NCBI GenBank assembly: GCA_020632995.1
Contig: JACKEN010000004.1
Location: forward strand, 186,001 to 250,000
Origin: Deltaproteobacteria bacterium
Lineage (GTDB): Bacteria > Myxococcota > Kuafuiibacteriia > Kuafuiibacteriales > Kuafuiibacteriaceae
DNA length: 64,000 nucleotides
Reading direction: 5' to 3'
Shown one piece after another: positions 8,945 through 18,500 of the stretch. The translations under genes were made by a program, and so were the position numbers. Within the stretch, counting starts at the first letter, position 1, and each line of letters starts with the position of its first letter. Below the pieces are notes generated by a model that made no database searches, was not told the origin of the DNA, and was given only the letters and a program-made list of their open reading frames with translations.

Positions 8945-10309
8945 TCAGTTGACGTCGGGGATGCAACCATCCCCGTCGCGGTCGTCTGCCTCCGGCGTCC
9001 AGACCACCTCGGTCGCGCCGAGGGTGAAGGTCGGAAAGCGGGCGCGCAGGGCCGGGTCCAGATCGCCCGAGGCCACCAGATCGTCCAGGACATCGAGCCC
9101 GATGGGGCGGACGTGCACCCGCAGCTCCACCCGGTCCGGCACGTCATCCACCTGAAACGTCCGCACCACGTGTGGGTCGACGTACGCCGGATCCTGTGGG
9201 CTCAGGGCGGTCGGCACCGGCAGGATCATCGACTCGACCGCGGCCACGTCCCAGAACATGTGGGCGGGGCTCCCGTCCGCGCGGGTCACGCGGTCCCCGA
9301 TGCGCCAGAGATCTGGGTCCTCCGCCTCGAGCGCCACGAGCGGGCGGTCCGCCGCCAGCACCCCGGTCTCGTACACGGTGCGTCCCGCCCGCGAGGCACG
9401 CAGCTCGACCCACGCCCGCCGATCGTGCGCCGCGCCGCTCGGGAAGTGGTGGCCGGCCGCGAAGTCCTCGAGGTCGACCCGGAGCTCCACCCCGCCAAGC
9501 ACCCGCTTCACGCACAGGACCGCGAAGACGGTGGTGTCGAGGTCGCGCTGGATCGCGGCCCGCTGGGCGTCCGCCTCGGGCCACTCGGTCACCGCCACGT
9601 CCACCCCCGGCATGGCGTGATCGTGCACCCGGCGCACCGGCACCCCCTCTACGTAGGCCGCGAGCCCGTCGCGGCCCGGCATGTGGCACCGGACACACGT
9701 CTGCAACTCAGCCTGCGTCTCGTGTGCGAAGAGCGAGCCGCGCCACTCCTCGAAGGAGCGCTCGAGGTGGACCCCGGCCGGGGTCACCACGTCGTGGCAC
9801 GCCCCGCACACCCCCGACGCGGCCGGCTCGGCCCGGTCGAGGAGCGGCGAGTACGCGGCCTCGTGCCCCGCCCCCCGCGCGGGGTTGGCGATGCCCCCCC
9901 GCATCACCGCGTCGTTGGCGAGGCGCAGCGGGTTGTTGTGCTCGCCCTCCACCGCCTCCACGTTGTGGCAGAAGTAGCAGGTGACGCCCTTGTAGGCCTG
10001 GGGCAGGTCCGCCAGGTTGAGGCCGTCGGTGGTGAGCCCCTCGCGCAGCGCCATCGGGGCGTGACAGCGCACGCAGAAGTCGCCGAGGGCCCCGCTGGTC
10101 TCACGCTGGCCCCGCGCGTTCATCGCGAGGAAGACGGGGTCGTCCGCCGCGTAGGCGTGCATGCTGCCCGACCACTCGCGGTAGTGATCGCTGTGGCACT
10201 GCTGGCACGCGGTGGGGTCGAGGAGGGCCGCGCGGTCGAGCTTCTCCCCTGCGCCACAACCCACGGCGACGAGCGCGAGGCCGACGACGCAAGCAAGGTT
10301 GCAGCGCAC
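8945..10309 (-). CDS. Five-haem cytochrome c lipoprotein (cytochrome c554-like)
   Basis: A 454-residue exported protein with five CxxCH haem-binding motifs (C-Q-Q-C-H, C-V-R-C-H, C-Y-F-C-H, C-G-A-C-H, C-V-R-C-H) spread over residues ~30-240 and extra His residues for axial ligation. The signal peptide ends V-A-V-G-C, so it is probably a lipoprotein. The C-terminal half is a beta-rich domain without haem sites, typical of multihaem proteins joined to a carbohydrate-binding-like or Ig-like domain. I chose GTG 10309 because it gives a proper signal peptide and follows the upstream stop by one base, which implies translational coupling. Longer in-frame starts would overlap the preceding gene. It is a probable periplasmic electron carrier; the partner is not evident. 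Confidence 0.82.
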   Translation of the reverse strand: MRCNLACVVGLALVAVGCGAGEKLDRAALLDPTACQQCHSDHYREWSGSMHAYAADDPVFLAMNARGQRETSGALGDFCVRCHAPMALREGLTTDGLNLADLPQAYKGVTCYFCHNVEAVEGEHNNPLRLANDAVMRGGIANPARGAGHEAAYSPLLDRAEPAASGVCGACHDVVTPAGVHLERSFEEWRGSLFAHETQAELQTCVRCHMPGRDGLAAYVEGVPVRRVHDHAMPGVDVAVTEWPEADAQRAAIQRDLDTTVFAVLCVKRVLGGVELRVDLEDFAAGHHFPSGAAHDRRAWVELRASRAGRTVYETGVLAADRPLVALEAEDPDLWRIGDRVTRADGSPAHMFWDVAAVESMILPVPTALSPQDPAYVDPHVVRTFQVDDVPDRVELRVHVRPIGLDVLDDLVASGDLDPALRARFPTFTLGATEVVWTPEADDRDGDGCIPDVN

Positions 10310-10310
10310 G

Positions 10311-10781
10311 TCAGCCCTCGACACAGAAGGCGAACACCACCGGATCCTCGGCGCCGGCGCGCTCGACCAGGACCGTGAGCTCCCAGAACCCGGCCATGTG
10401 CAGGTCGAAGGGCCCGACCTCGATGACCTCGCCATCGACCTCGCCGTCGTGGAACAGCGGGGTGGTGCCGTGGCCGTGGTCCGGCATCCAGGCCTTCATG
10501 CGGAGGGGGAGGTCGGTGTGCACGACCCCCGCCTCGTCGAGGACCTCGAGCCGCAGGGTGTTCATGCCGCGGTCCGGCGCTCCGGGCTGGTCGCCGACCA
10601 GGTTCTCGACCAGGCGCACCTCGAGCCCCCCAGAGCTGAGCTCGCTCATGCCGGGCGCGTAGGTTGCGGCTCGGGTCTCCGCCGCGCACTGACGGGCGCG
10701 CTGGTCCGTCGGGGCGGTGCCCTCCGACCCGCAGGCGGCGAGCCCGAGGCCCAAGAGGATGGGGAGGACGGCGCGGCGCAT
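10311..10781 (-). CDS. YtkA/FixH-like lipoprotein
   Basis: A 156-residue lipoprotein (lipobox L-A-A-C near residue 17) with a single beta-sandwich domain. W-M-P-D-H-G-H-G, followed by F-D-L-H-M-A-G-F-W-E-L-T-V, is the pattern of YtkA-like/FixH-like domains, proteins linked to metal handling and cytochrome assembly. It is the first gene of a two-gene operon with the five-haem cytochrome c, so a role in maturing or partnering that cytochrome is reasonable but unproven. A -35/-10 pair lies 13-40 bp upstream. Confidence 0.75.
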   Translation of the reverse strand: MRRAVLPILLGLGLAACGSEGTAPTDQRARQCAAETRAATYAPGMSELSSGGLEVRLVENLVGDQPGAPDRGMNTLRLEVLDEAGVVHTDLPLRMKAWMPDHGHGTTPLFHDGEVDGEVIEVGPFDLHMAGFWELTVLVERAGAEDPVVFAFCVEG

Positions 10782-10793
10782 GGCGGCGTCATC

Positions 10794-10821
10794 AGTCTAG
10801 TGGACGGACTCGCCTCTGCAA
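10794..10821 (-). promoter_or_regulatory. Candidate promoter of the YtkA-like/cytochrome c operon
   Basis: On the minus strand TTGCAG (10821-10816), a 16-bp spacer and TAGACT (10799-10794), 12 bp before the ATG at 10781. Confidence 0.45.
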
Positions 10822-10894
10822 CCACATCTCCGCGCATCGTCCGATGCCGAGCGACGCGCTGGCCCGCATGCTCCGGGCCGGAGCCCGAGCCACC

Positions 10895-11314
10895 GTGCGT
10901 ATACCCTGTCGAACCCTCACCCTGGCGCTGGCCGCCCTGAGCCTCGCCGCGTGCGGCGGGGGCGATCCCTCGGTGAGCGTCACCGCCGACAAGAGCAGCC
11001 TGGCGAGCGGCGACACGGTCACCCTCACCGTCACGGTCGAGAACTTCGAGCTGCGCGCCCCCGCTCAGGCGCTGCGGGCGGCCCACGGCGACGAAGAGCA
11101 GACCGCGGGCGAGGTCACCTCGGACGGTGGCCACTACCACGTCTACCTCGACAGCACCGACGTCAACCCGCTGACGATGGCGTGGACGCCGACCGTGAAC
11201 GTCACGGTGACCGCGTCCACCGGACCGCACCAGCTCATCGTGCGCCTCAACGCCGACGACCACCGGTTCCTGGTGCCGGAGGTCAAGGCGCACGTCGACC
11301 TCACGGTGGAGTGA
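10895..11314 (+). CDS. Small lipoprotein with one beta-sandwich domain, function unknown
   Basis: A 139-residue lipoprotein. GTG 10895 gives a compact signal peptide (R, R, then a hydrophobic run ending S-L-A-A-C) and has GGAG 12 bp before it; ATG 10868 and ATG 10844 are in frame and possible. The mature part is one all-beta domain with H-Y-H-V-Y-L-D and G-P-H-Q-L-I-V-R-L near the C-terminus, the His-containing strand pattern seen in copper- or ligand-binding periplasmic domains such as the YtkA-like neighbour on the other strand. The divergent pairing suggests a shared theme, perhaps metal or haem handling, but no specific activity can be assigned. Confidence 0.65.
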   Translation: MRIPCRTLTLALAALSLAACGGGDPSVSVTADKSSLASGDTVTLTVTVENFELRAPAQALRAAHGDEEQTAGEVTSDGGHYHVYLDSTDVNPLTMAWTPTVNVTVTASTGPHQLIVRLNADDHRFLVPEVKAHVDLTVE

Positions 11315-11756
11315 GGTCGGTCCTAGTCCCCTGTGCTCGCGTGAGGAGGGCGCATACTCGTTGTCTGCAACCGACGAAAGCCGAAGGCGGTCCTCTTGCG
11401 GCCAGAGGCTCACGAGGCCGCTCTGGACGGGGGCCAACCACTGGGCCGCCTGCTGAAAGTCACCTTGCATCTCGGCCCGGGCCGGCTTCACCAGCACGGG
11501 GGCCAGGTCCTCCTCGGTCCCCATCACCGACGGGGAGAGGTCCTTCAAGGCGCGAAACTCGGGGGCGGGCTCACCTGCGTAGCTCATGCCGCGCACGGTA
11601 CGCCGTCGCCCTGGCCCTCGCCATGTAAGCATCACGTTTGACGCGCTGCTCCATCTGCATTCCACGTGAATGACGACTCATTCACGCCTCGGGGCCGCAT
11701 CGCCGCAAGGTGGGTTGCTCCGGCCGGCGCTGAATCACGGCTCAGTGAGCAGCGGC
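11315..11756. other. 442-bp spacer without a convincing gene
   Basis: A minus-strand frame beginning with ATG at 11587 reads plausibly for ~65 residues (acidic, helical) and has a -10-like TACCGT seven bases upstream, but it runs on without a stop across the lipoprotein gene, so I do not call it. The near-palindromes at 11455 (GAAAG-N4-CTTGC) and 11705 (GCAAG-N4-GTTGC) belong to the dispersed 14-bp motif set. Confidence 0.5.
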
Positions 11757-13367
11757 TCAGCGCTTGCGCACCGAGGCCAGCAGGCGCATCGCCCCCACCG
11801 GCTCGGCGGAGAGCGCGGCGAGCACCCCGCCCATCATCGCCCCCAGCACCCCGACCGTGGTCACCTCGCTCCCCGCGAAGAAGAGGCCGGGGATCGGGGC
11901 CCGGGGCCGGAGCCACGGGTTGTGGAAGCGCTCCGGGGTGGGCTCGAGCCCGTAGATCGAGCCGGCCACCGGGCGGCAGAAGTGCTGGGTGGAGATCGGG
12001 GTGGACAGCTCGGCCCACTCCAGGTGCGGCTTCAGCCCCGGCATGTTCTCGAAGAGCTGAGAGAGCAACTGCTCTTGCATCCTCGTCTTGAAGGCCTCGT
12101 ACTCCGGCCCTCGCTTCTTCCAGCGCGAGTCGACCCAGGGCTCGAACACCGACCACGGCACGAAGGTCACCACCTCGCCGGTGTGGAGCTGCTCGGGGCC
12201 GGGGTCGTAGCTGGGATCCTTCAGGGACGGGAAGCTCGTGTAGAGCACCGGGGCGCGCGGGAGTGGCCCCTCGGCCTTCACCGCCCAGGCGTCCTCGTCG
12301 GTGCGCCACGTCTCGTAGAACCAGCGGTTGGCGGAGCCCGCCCCGGCGGCCCGAATGTCGCCCTTGAAGCCCAGGTAGAGGCAGACGTGGGCGGAGGCGG
12401 GGCGGAGGGTGTCCACGCTGGTGACCCAGGGGCTCGACGCCTCGGAGCTCGGCAGGAGGCGTTGCAGCGTGGACTTGATGCCCGCCGCGCTGATGACGCG
12501 CCGCGCCCGGATCTGCTCGCCGTCGGCCAGCCTCACCCCCACCGCGCGCCCGCCCTCCAGCATGATCTCGGCCACGTCGGCGTGGATCCGGGTCCAGCCG
12601 CCCGCCTTGGCCACCGCGCCGAGGAGCCCGTGGGCGATGCTCTTCGAGCCGCCCACCGGGTAGTAGCCGCCGTGCCAGAAGTGCTTGGTCACGAGGGCCT
12701 GCATGGCGAAGGAGGAGCGGTCGGGGGTCGAGCCGTAGTAGCCCCACTGAGCGACGAGGACCGCGGCGAGCCGAGGGTCGGAGGTGATCTCGCCGATGAC
12801 CTCGGCGGTGTTCTTCTGCAGGTACTCTTGCGCCTTCTTCGCGAGCACTCGATCCACCCAGGAGGTGGCCCGCGGTGGGAGCGTCCGGGCCAGGTAGTAG
12901 CCGCGCATGCTCCCCGCGACGTCCCGCACCCGCGCGAGGTAGTCGTCGATGTTCGCCGCCTCGTCCGGGAAGGCGGCCACCAGGTTCTCGCGGAACTGGC
13001 GCGGCGAGTCGGGGAAGTCGATCGTGAAGCCCTCGGGGTACTTGAAGGCGTCGTAGACCGGCCCCAACGAGGCCCAGCGGAGCTCACCGTCGGTGAGCCG
13101 CGACAAGAGCCGCCCGGTCATGCTGTGCGCGGTGACCTCGCCCACCGCGTGCACCCCGACGTCCCACTCCCAGCCCTTCCTCCGGAAGGTGTGGGTGAAG
13201 CCGCCAGGCACGTAGTGCTGCTCGAGCACCAGCACCTTCTTGCCCAGCTTGGCGAGGAAGGCGGCCGCGGTCATGCCGCCCATCCCCGAGCCCACCACCA
13301 CGTAGTCCCAGGGCCCCGCCGGAGCCTCGCGGCTGTAGGGACGTCCTCCGCGCGCGCCGAGTGCCAT
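11757..13367 (-). CDS. FAD-dependent all-trans-retinol 13,14-reductase / CrtI-like carotenoid oxidoreductase
   Basis: A 536-residue flavoprotein. The N-terminal FAD-binding motif is V-V-G-S-G-M-G-G-M-T-A-A (residues ~25-36), followed by E-Q-H-Y-V-P-G-G-F, as in phytoene desaturases and retinol saturases. The middle carries the substrate domain (W-Y-G-Y-x-P-V-G-G type, read here as G-G-Y-Y-P-V-G-G-S). The C-terminal second FAD motif is G-L-F-F-A-G-S-E-V-T-T-V-G-V-x-G-A-M-M-G-G. This layout fits the retinol saturase branch better than true CrtI. It acts on polyene or isoprenoid substrates at the membrane. ATG 13367 is preferred over an upstream GTG at 13382. The gene is divergent from the small-protein/mtnA operon. 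Confidence 0.82.
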   Translation of the reverse strand: MALGARGGRPYSREAPAGPWDYVVVGSGMGGMTAAAFLAKLGKKVLVLEQHYVPGGFTHTFRRKGWEWDVGVHAVGEVTAHSMTGRLLSRLTDGELRWASLGPVYDAFKYPEGFTIDFPDSPRQFRENLVAAFPDEAANIDDYLARVRDVAGSMRGYYLARTLPPRATSWVDRVLAKKAQEYLQKNTAEVIGEITSDPRLAAVLVAQWGYYGSTPDRSSFAMQALVTKHFWHGGYYPVGGSKSIAHGLLGAVAKAGGWTRIHADVAEIMLEGGRAVGVRLADGEQIRARRVISAAGIKSTLQRLLPSSEASSPWVTSVDTLRPASAHVCLYLGFKGDIRAAGAGSANRWFYETWRTDEDAWAVKAEGPLPRAPVLYTSFPSLKDPSYDPGPEQLHTGEVVTFVPWSVFEPWVDSRWKKRGPEYEAFKTRMQEQLLSQLFENMPGLKPHLEWAELSTPISTQHFCRPVAGSIYGLEPTPERFHNPWLRPRAPIPGLFFAGSEVTTVGVLGAMMGGVLAALSAEPVGAMRLLASVRKR

Positions 13368-13455
13368 GCGCCCTGATCGCACGGATCACCCTGCTCGGCA
13401 AAGGCGCGAGCGCTGAGCGCTTGACCCATCCGCCGCCCCGGGCCAGGACAGGGGC

Positions 13456-13619
13456 ATGAGCCTGGGCTGGAAGGCGGTCGTGGTGGCGGCGCTGGCGGTC
13501 CTGGTGATCGTGCTGAACCTCCGGGCGCGGCGCCACGGGCACGAGCGTATGCGCACCGAGCACACCCGGCGGAAGATCCGGGTGCCCCTGAGCCAGGTCG
13601 ACGAACCGAAGGAACGACG

Positions 13620-13623
<4 letters not shown>
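13456..13623 (+). CDS. 55-residue single-pass membrane protein coupled to mtnA
   Basis: A very short gene: ATG 13456 with an upstream AGGACAGGGG purine tract, and TGA at 13621-13623. The product has one strong hydrophobic helix (residues ~6-21, Ala/Val/Leu) followed by an Arg/His-rich cytoplasmic tail and a charged C-terminus, so it is N-out/C-in by the positive-inside rule. Its stop overlaps the mtnA start as ATGA (13620-13623), a coupling signal that argues it is translated. I know no named family for it. The overlap, ribosome site, codon pattern and membrane helix support a real gene; the function is unknown. Confidence 0.65.
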
Positions 13624-14595
<972 letters not shown>

Positions 14596-14609
<14 letters not shown>

Positions 14610-15930
14610 GGATCATCTTCAGGCCATACTTCGGGCGCAGGGTGATGGTGGGCTCCGGCTCCACCGGGTGCCCGGGCAGGGTGGCCAGGCGATGGCCGCG
14701 CACCATCGACGCGAGCAGGAGCTTGGCCTCCATCATCGCGAACGCGTTCCCGATGCAGACCCGCGGCCCCCCCGCGAACGGGAAGTAGGCGTACTTGGGG
14801 CCCTGCTCCGCCGCGAGGAAGCGCTCGGGGTAGAAGCGCAAGGGATCCTGCCAGAAGCGCGGGTCGCGCTGGGTCACCCACGGGCTCAGGAAGACCATGG
14901 TGTTCGGCCCGGTGAGCTCGTGGCCCAAGATGGTGACCGGCGCCTCAACCGAGCGGGCGAGCATCCAGACCGGGGGCATGATGCGCAGGGACTCCTTCAC
15001 CACCGCCTCGGTGTAGACGAGGCGGGGCAGGTCCTCGAGGGTGGGGACGCGACCACCGAGCACCTCATCCACCTCTGCGTGCAGGCGGGCTTCCGCCTCG
15101 GGCGCGCCGGCCAGGAGGTGCAGGGTCCAGGTGAGGGCGTTCGCGGTGGTCTCGTGGCCCGCGCTGACCATCGTGAGCACCTCGTCCCGGAGCTGCTCGT
15201 CGGTCATGCCCTCCCCCGTCTCCTCGTCCCGGGCGGTCATCAGCATGTCGAGGAGGTCGCCGTGCTCGCCCCCGTGCTGGCGGCGCTGGGTGATGAGGGA
15301 GCGGACGAGGTGGTTCAGGCGCGCCAGCGCCTCGTTCAGCTGGCGGTTCCGCGGGGTCGGCACCCAAAGGGGCGGCGAGAGCGGGTGGAGCAGCCGGTGG
15401 ACGGTCCCGCGGAGCACCACCGTCATCGCCGCCGCCACGTCGCCGGTCTCGTCCGACAGGTCCACGCTCATCAGGGCCTGACCCACGATGCGCAGGGTGA
15501 CCGCCATCAGCTCGGCGTCCACGTCGACCACCGCGCCGTCGGGCAGCGCGCGCCACCGCCCCAGCATCACCTCGCACGCCTCCGCCATGATCCCGGCGAA
15601 CCCCACGATGCGCTGGTGGTGAAAGGCAGGTTGCGCGATGCGGCGCTGTCGACGCCAGAACTCACCCTGGGAGGTCACCAGCCCCTGGCCGAGGGCCACC
15701 TGCAGGGCCTTGTAGCCCGCGGTGTTCTTGCCGAACTTGGCGTGCTCGTCCACCAGCACCTGCTTCACCTGGTCGGGGTGCACGACCAGGAAGCCGCGGC
15801 GGCCGGGGAAGCTGAGCTCGACGAGATCCCCCAGGCGGGCCGCCCGCTCGAAGACCTGGATCATGTCCCGCTGCACGTCGAGCAGCGAGCCGAGCACCGG
15901 GAGCCCGGGGAGGCGGGGCGGCGCGCTCAC
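14596..15930 (-). CDS. Cytochrome P450 monooxygenase
   Basis: A 444-residue soluble-type P450. Diagnostic motifs are complete: I-helix A-G-H-E-T-T (oxygen activation, ~residue 255), E-S-L-R (K-helix ExxR, ~315), and the haem-thiolate loop F-A-G-G-P-R-V-C-I-G with the ligand Cys (~390). The sequence style (P-x-L-P-V-L-G-S-L at the N-terminus, P-E-R-F before the haem loop) is that of CYP102/CYP4-like bacterial P450s that oxidise fatty acids or terpenoids. The start is GTG 15930. It sits one base after the stop of the alpha/beta hydrolase gene upstream in the same direction, so the two are probably co-transcribed. The substrate is not predictable. Confidence 0.93.
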
Positions 15931-15931
15931 C

Positions 15932-17452
15932 TCAGCCCCCCCGTCCGTCCGGCCAGATCCGGGGAGAGAAGTCCGTCGGCAGGTGCGGGACGGAGGTGAG
16001 CCGCACCCGGCGCACCTCGCCCAGGGGGCGATAGACCACCTCGACGAAGTAGACCGCGTCCTCCAGCTCCGCGAGCGAGTGGGTCTCGACCACCCGCTGG
16101 AACGTCCTGCGGTTCCCGGTGGCGGGGTAGCCGATGAAGGTGCGGGCGCGGTCGCTCGACACGTGCACCTCCACCTCGTCCACCGTGTAGCGGTTGAGGC
16201 GAGCCAGCTCCACCGTGACCTCGGCGCAGCGCCGACACTTGCCCTCGGGGCAGCACTCCACCTCCTGCACCGCCACCTCGGGCACCGGCGCCTCCTCCTC
16301 CTGACCGTCGCCCAGGTGCAGGTGGAGCCGGAACCAATACCGAACGTTGCTCATGTAGGCCGGCCGCACCGAGCGCATCACCGTCTCCGCGATGGGCCCG
16401 TGGTCGAAGCCCGAGATCACGTCGAGCCGGTGGGTCTTGGAGCGCGCGGTGAGGTCGGTGAACGTCCGCGCCAGGCTGTTCAGGGGGAAGTACTGATCCT
16501 GCGCGCCGTCCACGAGCAGGACCGGTTGCCGGACGCTCGAGAGGAAGACGCTGGGATCCAAGCTATGCAAGAAACCTTGCCATTCAGGTGAGTCGAGGCC
16601 GCGGGGCGGCCTCATCTGGCCGAGGAGCGCGACCTCCCAGCCCGGCACCGGCTCGGCCCGGGCCGCCAGGTCGAGGTAGCCGGACGCCGAGACCACCGCG
16701 GTGGCCTTGATCCGCGGATCCACCCCCGCCGCGATCAACGCCGCGGCCCCACCGAAGGACATCCCGAAGACCCCGAGCTGGACCTCGCTCACCTCCGGCA
16801 TCGCCTCCAGGAAGGTGATGCCCCGCATCAACGCCACGGTGTGGGACCACAGCCAGCTCCGACGGGCGTCGTGGGCGGTGTCGAACATGTGGGCCGGTCG
16901 GGAGTCCCAGCCCTCGGAGCCCAGGAAGCCCGGTCCGTAGTAGGCGAGCACCGCGGCGTCCAGCTGCGCGGCGAGCTCGGCTGCGTCCTTGGCCTCGCCC
17001 CCCGGGAGCAGCCCGTGGGCGCGGACGATGCCGGCGAGGCGCCCGGAGCGGGTGTTCTCGGCCCCCACCGGCAGGGCCACCACCGCGCGGATCCGGATGG
17101 GCCGGACCTCGCAGCCGTCCATCTCGTAGGAGATGAAGCTCACCGTCCGGACCGCAACCCGCTCGGTGCCCACCTGCTCCACCGTGCGGTCGTGCACCTT
17201 GCCGTCGAGGGTGGTCTTGTCGGTGATCCGGTCCAGCCCGAAGAGCTCCGCGCCCTCCGCCATGAAGCGGGGGCACTCGGCCGGGGCGCGGGTGGGCCCG
17301 GTCCAGCTCACGGTCGAGCTGGCCTCGAGCCCGTCCTCTTCCAGCAGCACCTCGGTGTGGCCGGCGATGAGCACGTAGACCAGCAGCCCGATCAGGGCCA
17401 GCGCAGGACCACCGAACACGAGCGCGAGGAGGATACGGCGCCGGGTGATCAA
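15932..17452 (-). CDS. Membrane-anchored alpha/beta hydrolase
   Basis: A 506-residue protein. The start (TTG 17452) is followed by R-R-R and one transmembrane helix (residues ~6-30). The hydrolase core holds the nucleophile elbow G-M-S-F-G-G (~residue 225), a later Asp in V-D-G-A-Q-D (~310) and a His in G-F-D-H-G (~345), a complete Ser-Asp-His set for the fold. The C-terminal ~110 residues add a Cys-rich segment (E-C-C-P-E-G-K-C-R-R-C) and a beta domain outside the fold. It is predicted to be a periplasm-facing esterase or peptidase-like hydrolase. It lies 7 bp after an ExbD-like gene and immediately before the P450, in a single-direction run from 19151 to 14596. Confidence 0.8.
   Translation of the reverse strand: MITRRRILLALVFGGPALALIGLLVYVLIAGHTEVLLEEDGLEASSTVSWTGPTRAPAECPRFMAEGAELFGLDRITDKTTLDGKVHDRTVEQVGTERVAVRTVSFISYEMDGCEVRPIRIRAVVALPVGAENTRSGRLAGIVRAHGLLPGGEAKDAAELAAQLDAAVLAYYGPGFLGSEGWDSRPAHMFDTAHDARRSWLWSHTVALMRGITFLEAMPEVSEVQLGVFGMSFGGAAALIAAGVDPRIKATAVVSASGYLDLAARAEPVPGWEVALLGQMRPPRGLDSPEWQGFLHSLDPSVFLSSVRQPVLLVDGAQDQYFPLNSLARTFTDLTARSKTHRLDVISGFDHGPIAETVMRSVRPAYMSNVRYWFRLHLHLGDGQEEEAPVPEVAVQEVECCPEGKCRRCAEVTVELARLNRYTVDEVEVHVSSDRARTFIGYPATGNRRTFQRVVETHSLAELEDAVYFVEVVYRPLGEVRRVRLTSVPHLPTDFSPRIWPDGRGG
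16567..16580. repeat. Exact GCAAG-N4-CTTGC palindrome (site 2 of 9)
   Basis: Spacer AAAC. Inside the alpha/beta hydrolase gene, read as CAA-GGT-TTC-TTG on the coding strand. Confidence 0.75.
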
Positions 17453-17459
17453 CGCGCTC

Positions 17460-17963
17460 TCACTTCTTGGAGACGGCGAACCTGAACTTCGTGAACCCGG
17501 CCCGAGCGCAGGTCTTCATGACGCGATCGATGGTGTTGAACTCGAGCCGCCGGTCCGCGATGAACAGGATCACCTCGTCGGCGTCCTTCTTCTGCTCGTT
17601 CTTCGCCAGCCGCTCCGCGCGTACCCGCTTCAAGGTCTCTTCCAGCCGTGGGTGGAAGCGCGCCTCGTCGAGGCCCACCAGGGCGCCCTTGTCGAGGCGC
17701 CCCACCGGCTCGTCCTCGACGAACATCTCCTCCATCCCCACCGCGACCGAGATGCTCATCTTGAGGGTGAGCTCAGACGTCGAGGACGGCAGCTGCACCT
17801 TGGAGGCGGAGGTGAGCTCGAGGGTCTGGGCCCCGAAGCTCGCCATGAGGAAGAAGATGATGTTCGAGAGGATGTCCATCAGCGCGGTCAGGTTGATCCG
17901 CGTCGGCGCGCCCGCGTCGTCCTCCGCCCCGTGGAACGGGCTCCGCTTCTTCTTGCCCGACAT
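17460..17963 (-). CDS. ExbD/TolR-family proton-motor subunit (second copy in operon)
   Basis: A 167-residue inner-membrane protein. A basic N-terminus is followed by one helix, N-L-T-A-L-M-D-I-L-S-N-I-I-F-F-L-M-A (residues ~24-41), carrying the Asp that conducts protons in ExbD/TolR/MotB-type motors, and a periplasmic domain ending R-F-A-V-S. It is the third gene of a tight ExbB-ExbD-ExbD set (gaps 17 bp and 1 bp). In Myxococcus the equivalent arrangement AglR-AglS-AglV powers gliding and related complexes load glycan strands; that role here is by analogy. Confidence 0.85.
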   Translation of the reverse strand: MSGKKKRSPFHGAEDDAGAPTRINLTALMDILSNIIFFLMASFGAQTLELTSASKVQLPSSTSELTLKMSISVAVGMEEMFVEDEPVGRLDKGALVGLDEARFHPRLEETLKRVRAERLAKNEQKKDADEVILFIADRRLEFNTIDRVMKTCARAGFTKFRFAVSKK

Positions 17964-17964
17964 C

Positions 17965-18483
17965 TCACTTCACCATGGAGGAGACCACGACCGCGGGGAA
18001 CATCTGCGGGTAGACGGACTTGCCGTCCGCCACCATGTGCCGTTCCCTGGACACGTCCATCGCGTCCACCAGCAGCTCGTAGGTCACCTTGTCGTCGGGG
18101 ACGATGACGATGTTCTTGGACTTGCGGAACTTGTTCTTGATGCCCCAGAGGTGGTCGTTCACCGCCACCAGGTCCATCTTCCCGTCCTTGGCCGGGATCT
18201 TCTTCTCGTAGGGCGCGAGCTCCTCCGGGAGCATGTCGTTGTTGGCGGCGCTGATCTCGACCCCTCCGTCCTGGAAGAGCCGCATGGTCACCGTCACCTG
18301 CTCTTCGTCGCGAGCGGTGTCGTTCTCGCCCGAGTCCGAGAGCGTCGGCACCGAGGTGGGCAGCACCGCCACCACGGCGGCTCCGAAGCTCGCCATGAGG
18401 AAGAAGATGATGTTGGACAAGACGTCCATCAACGCCGTGAGGTCGAAGTCGGTGGCTTGATCACCACCCCCGCCGCCCGCCAT
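17965..18483 (-). CDS. ExbD/TolR-family proton-motor subunit (first copy in operon)
   Basis: A 172-residue paralogue of the downstream gene, with a Gly-rich N-terminus and a near-identical helix D-L-T-A-L-M-D-V-L-S-N-I-I-F-F-L-M-A with the conserved Asp. The periplasmic domain is more acidic and quite different from its partner, ending in V-V-V-S-S-M-V-K. Having two diverged ExbD-type subunits per ExbB-type subunit is typical of myxobacterial motility and secretion motors. It lies 17 bp downstream of the ExbB-like gene and 1 bp before the second ExbD. Confidence 0.85.
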   Translation of the reverse strand: MAGGGGGDQATDFDLTALMDVLSNIIFFLMASFGAAVVAVLPTSVPTLSDSGENDTARDEEQVTVTMRLFQDGGVEISAANNDMLPEELAPYEKKIPAKDGKMDLVAVNDHLWGIKNKFRKSKNIVIVPDDKVTYELLVDAMDVSRERHMVADGKSVYPQMFPAVVVSSMVK

Positions 18484-18500
18484 TCAGCGCCTCCGCCGGC

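Noticed and set aside
10646..11587. A minus-strand gene starting at ATG 11587
   Set aside because: The first ~65 residues look plausible but the frame runs without a stop across an established lipoprotein gene on the other strand.
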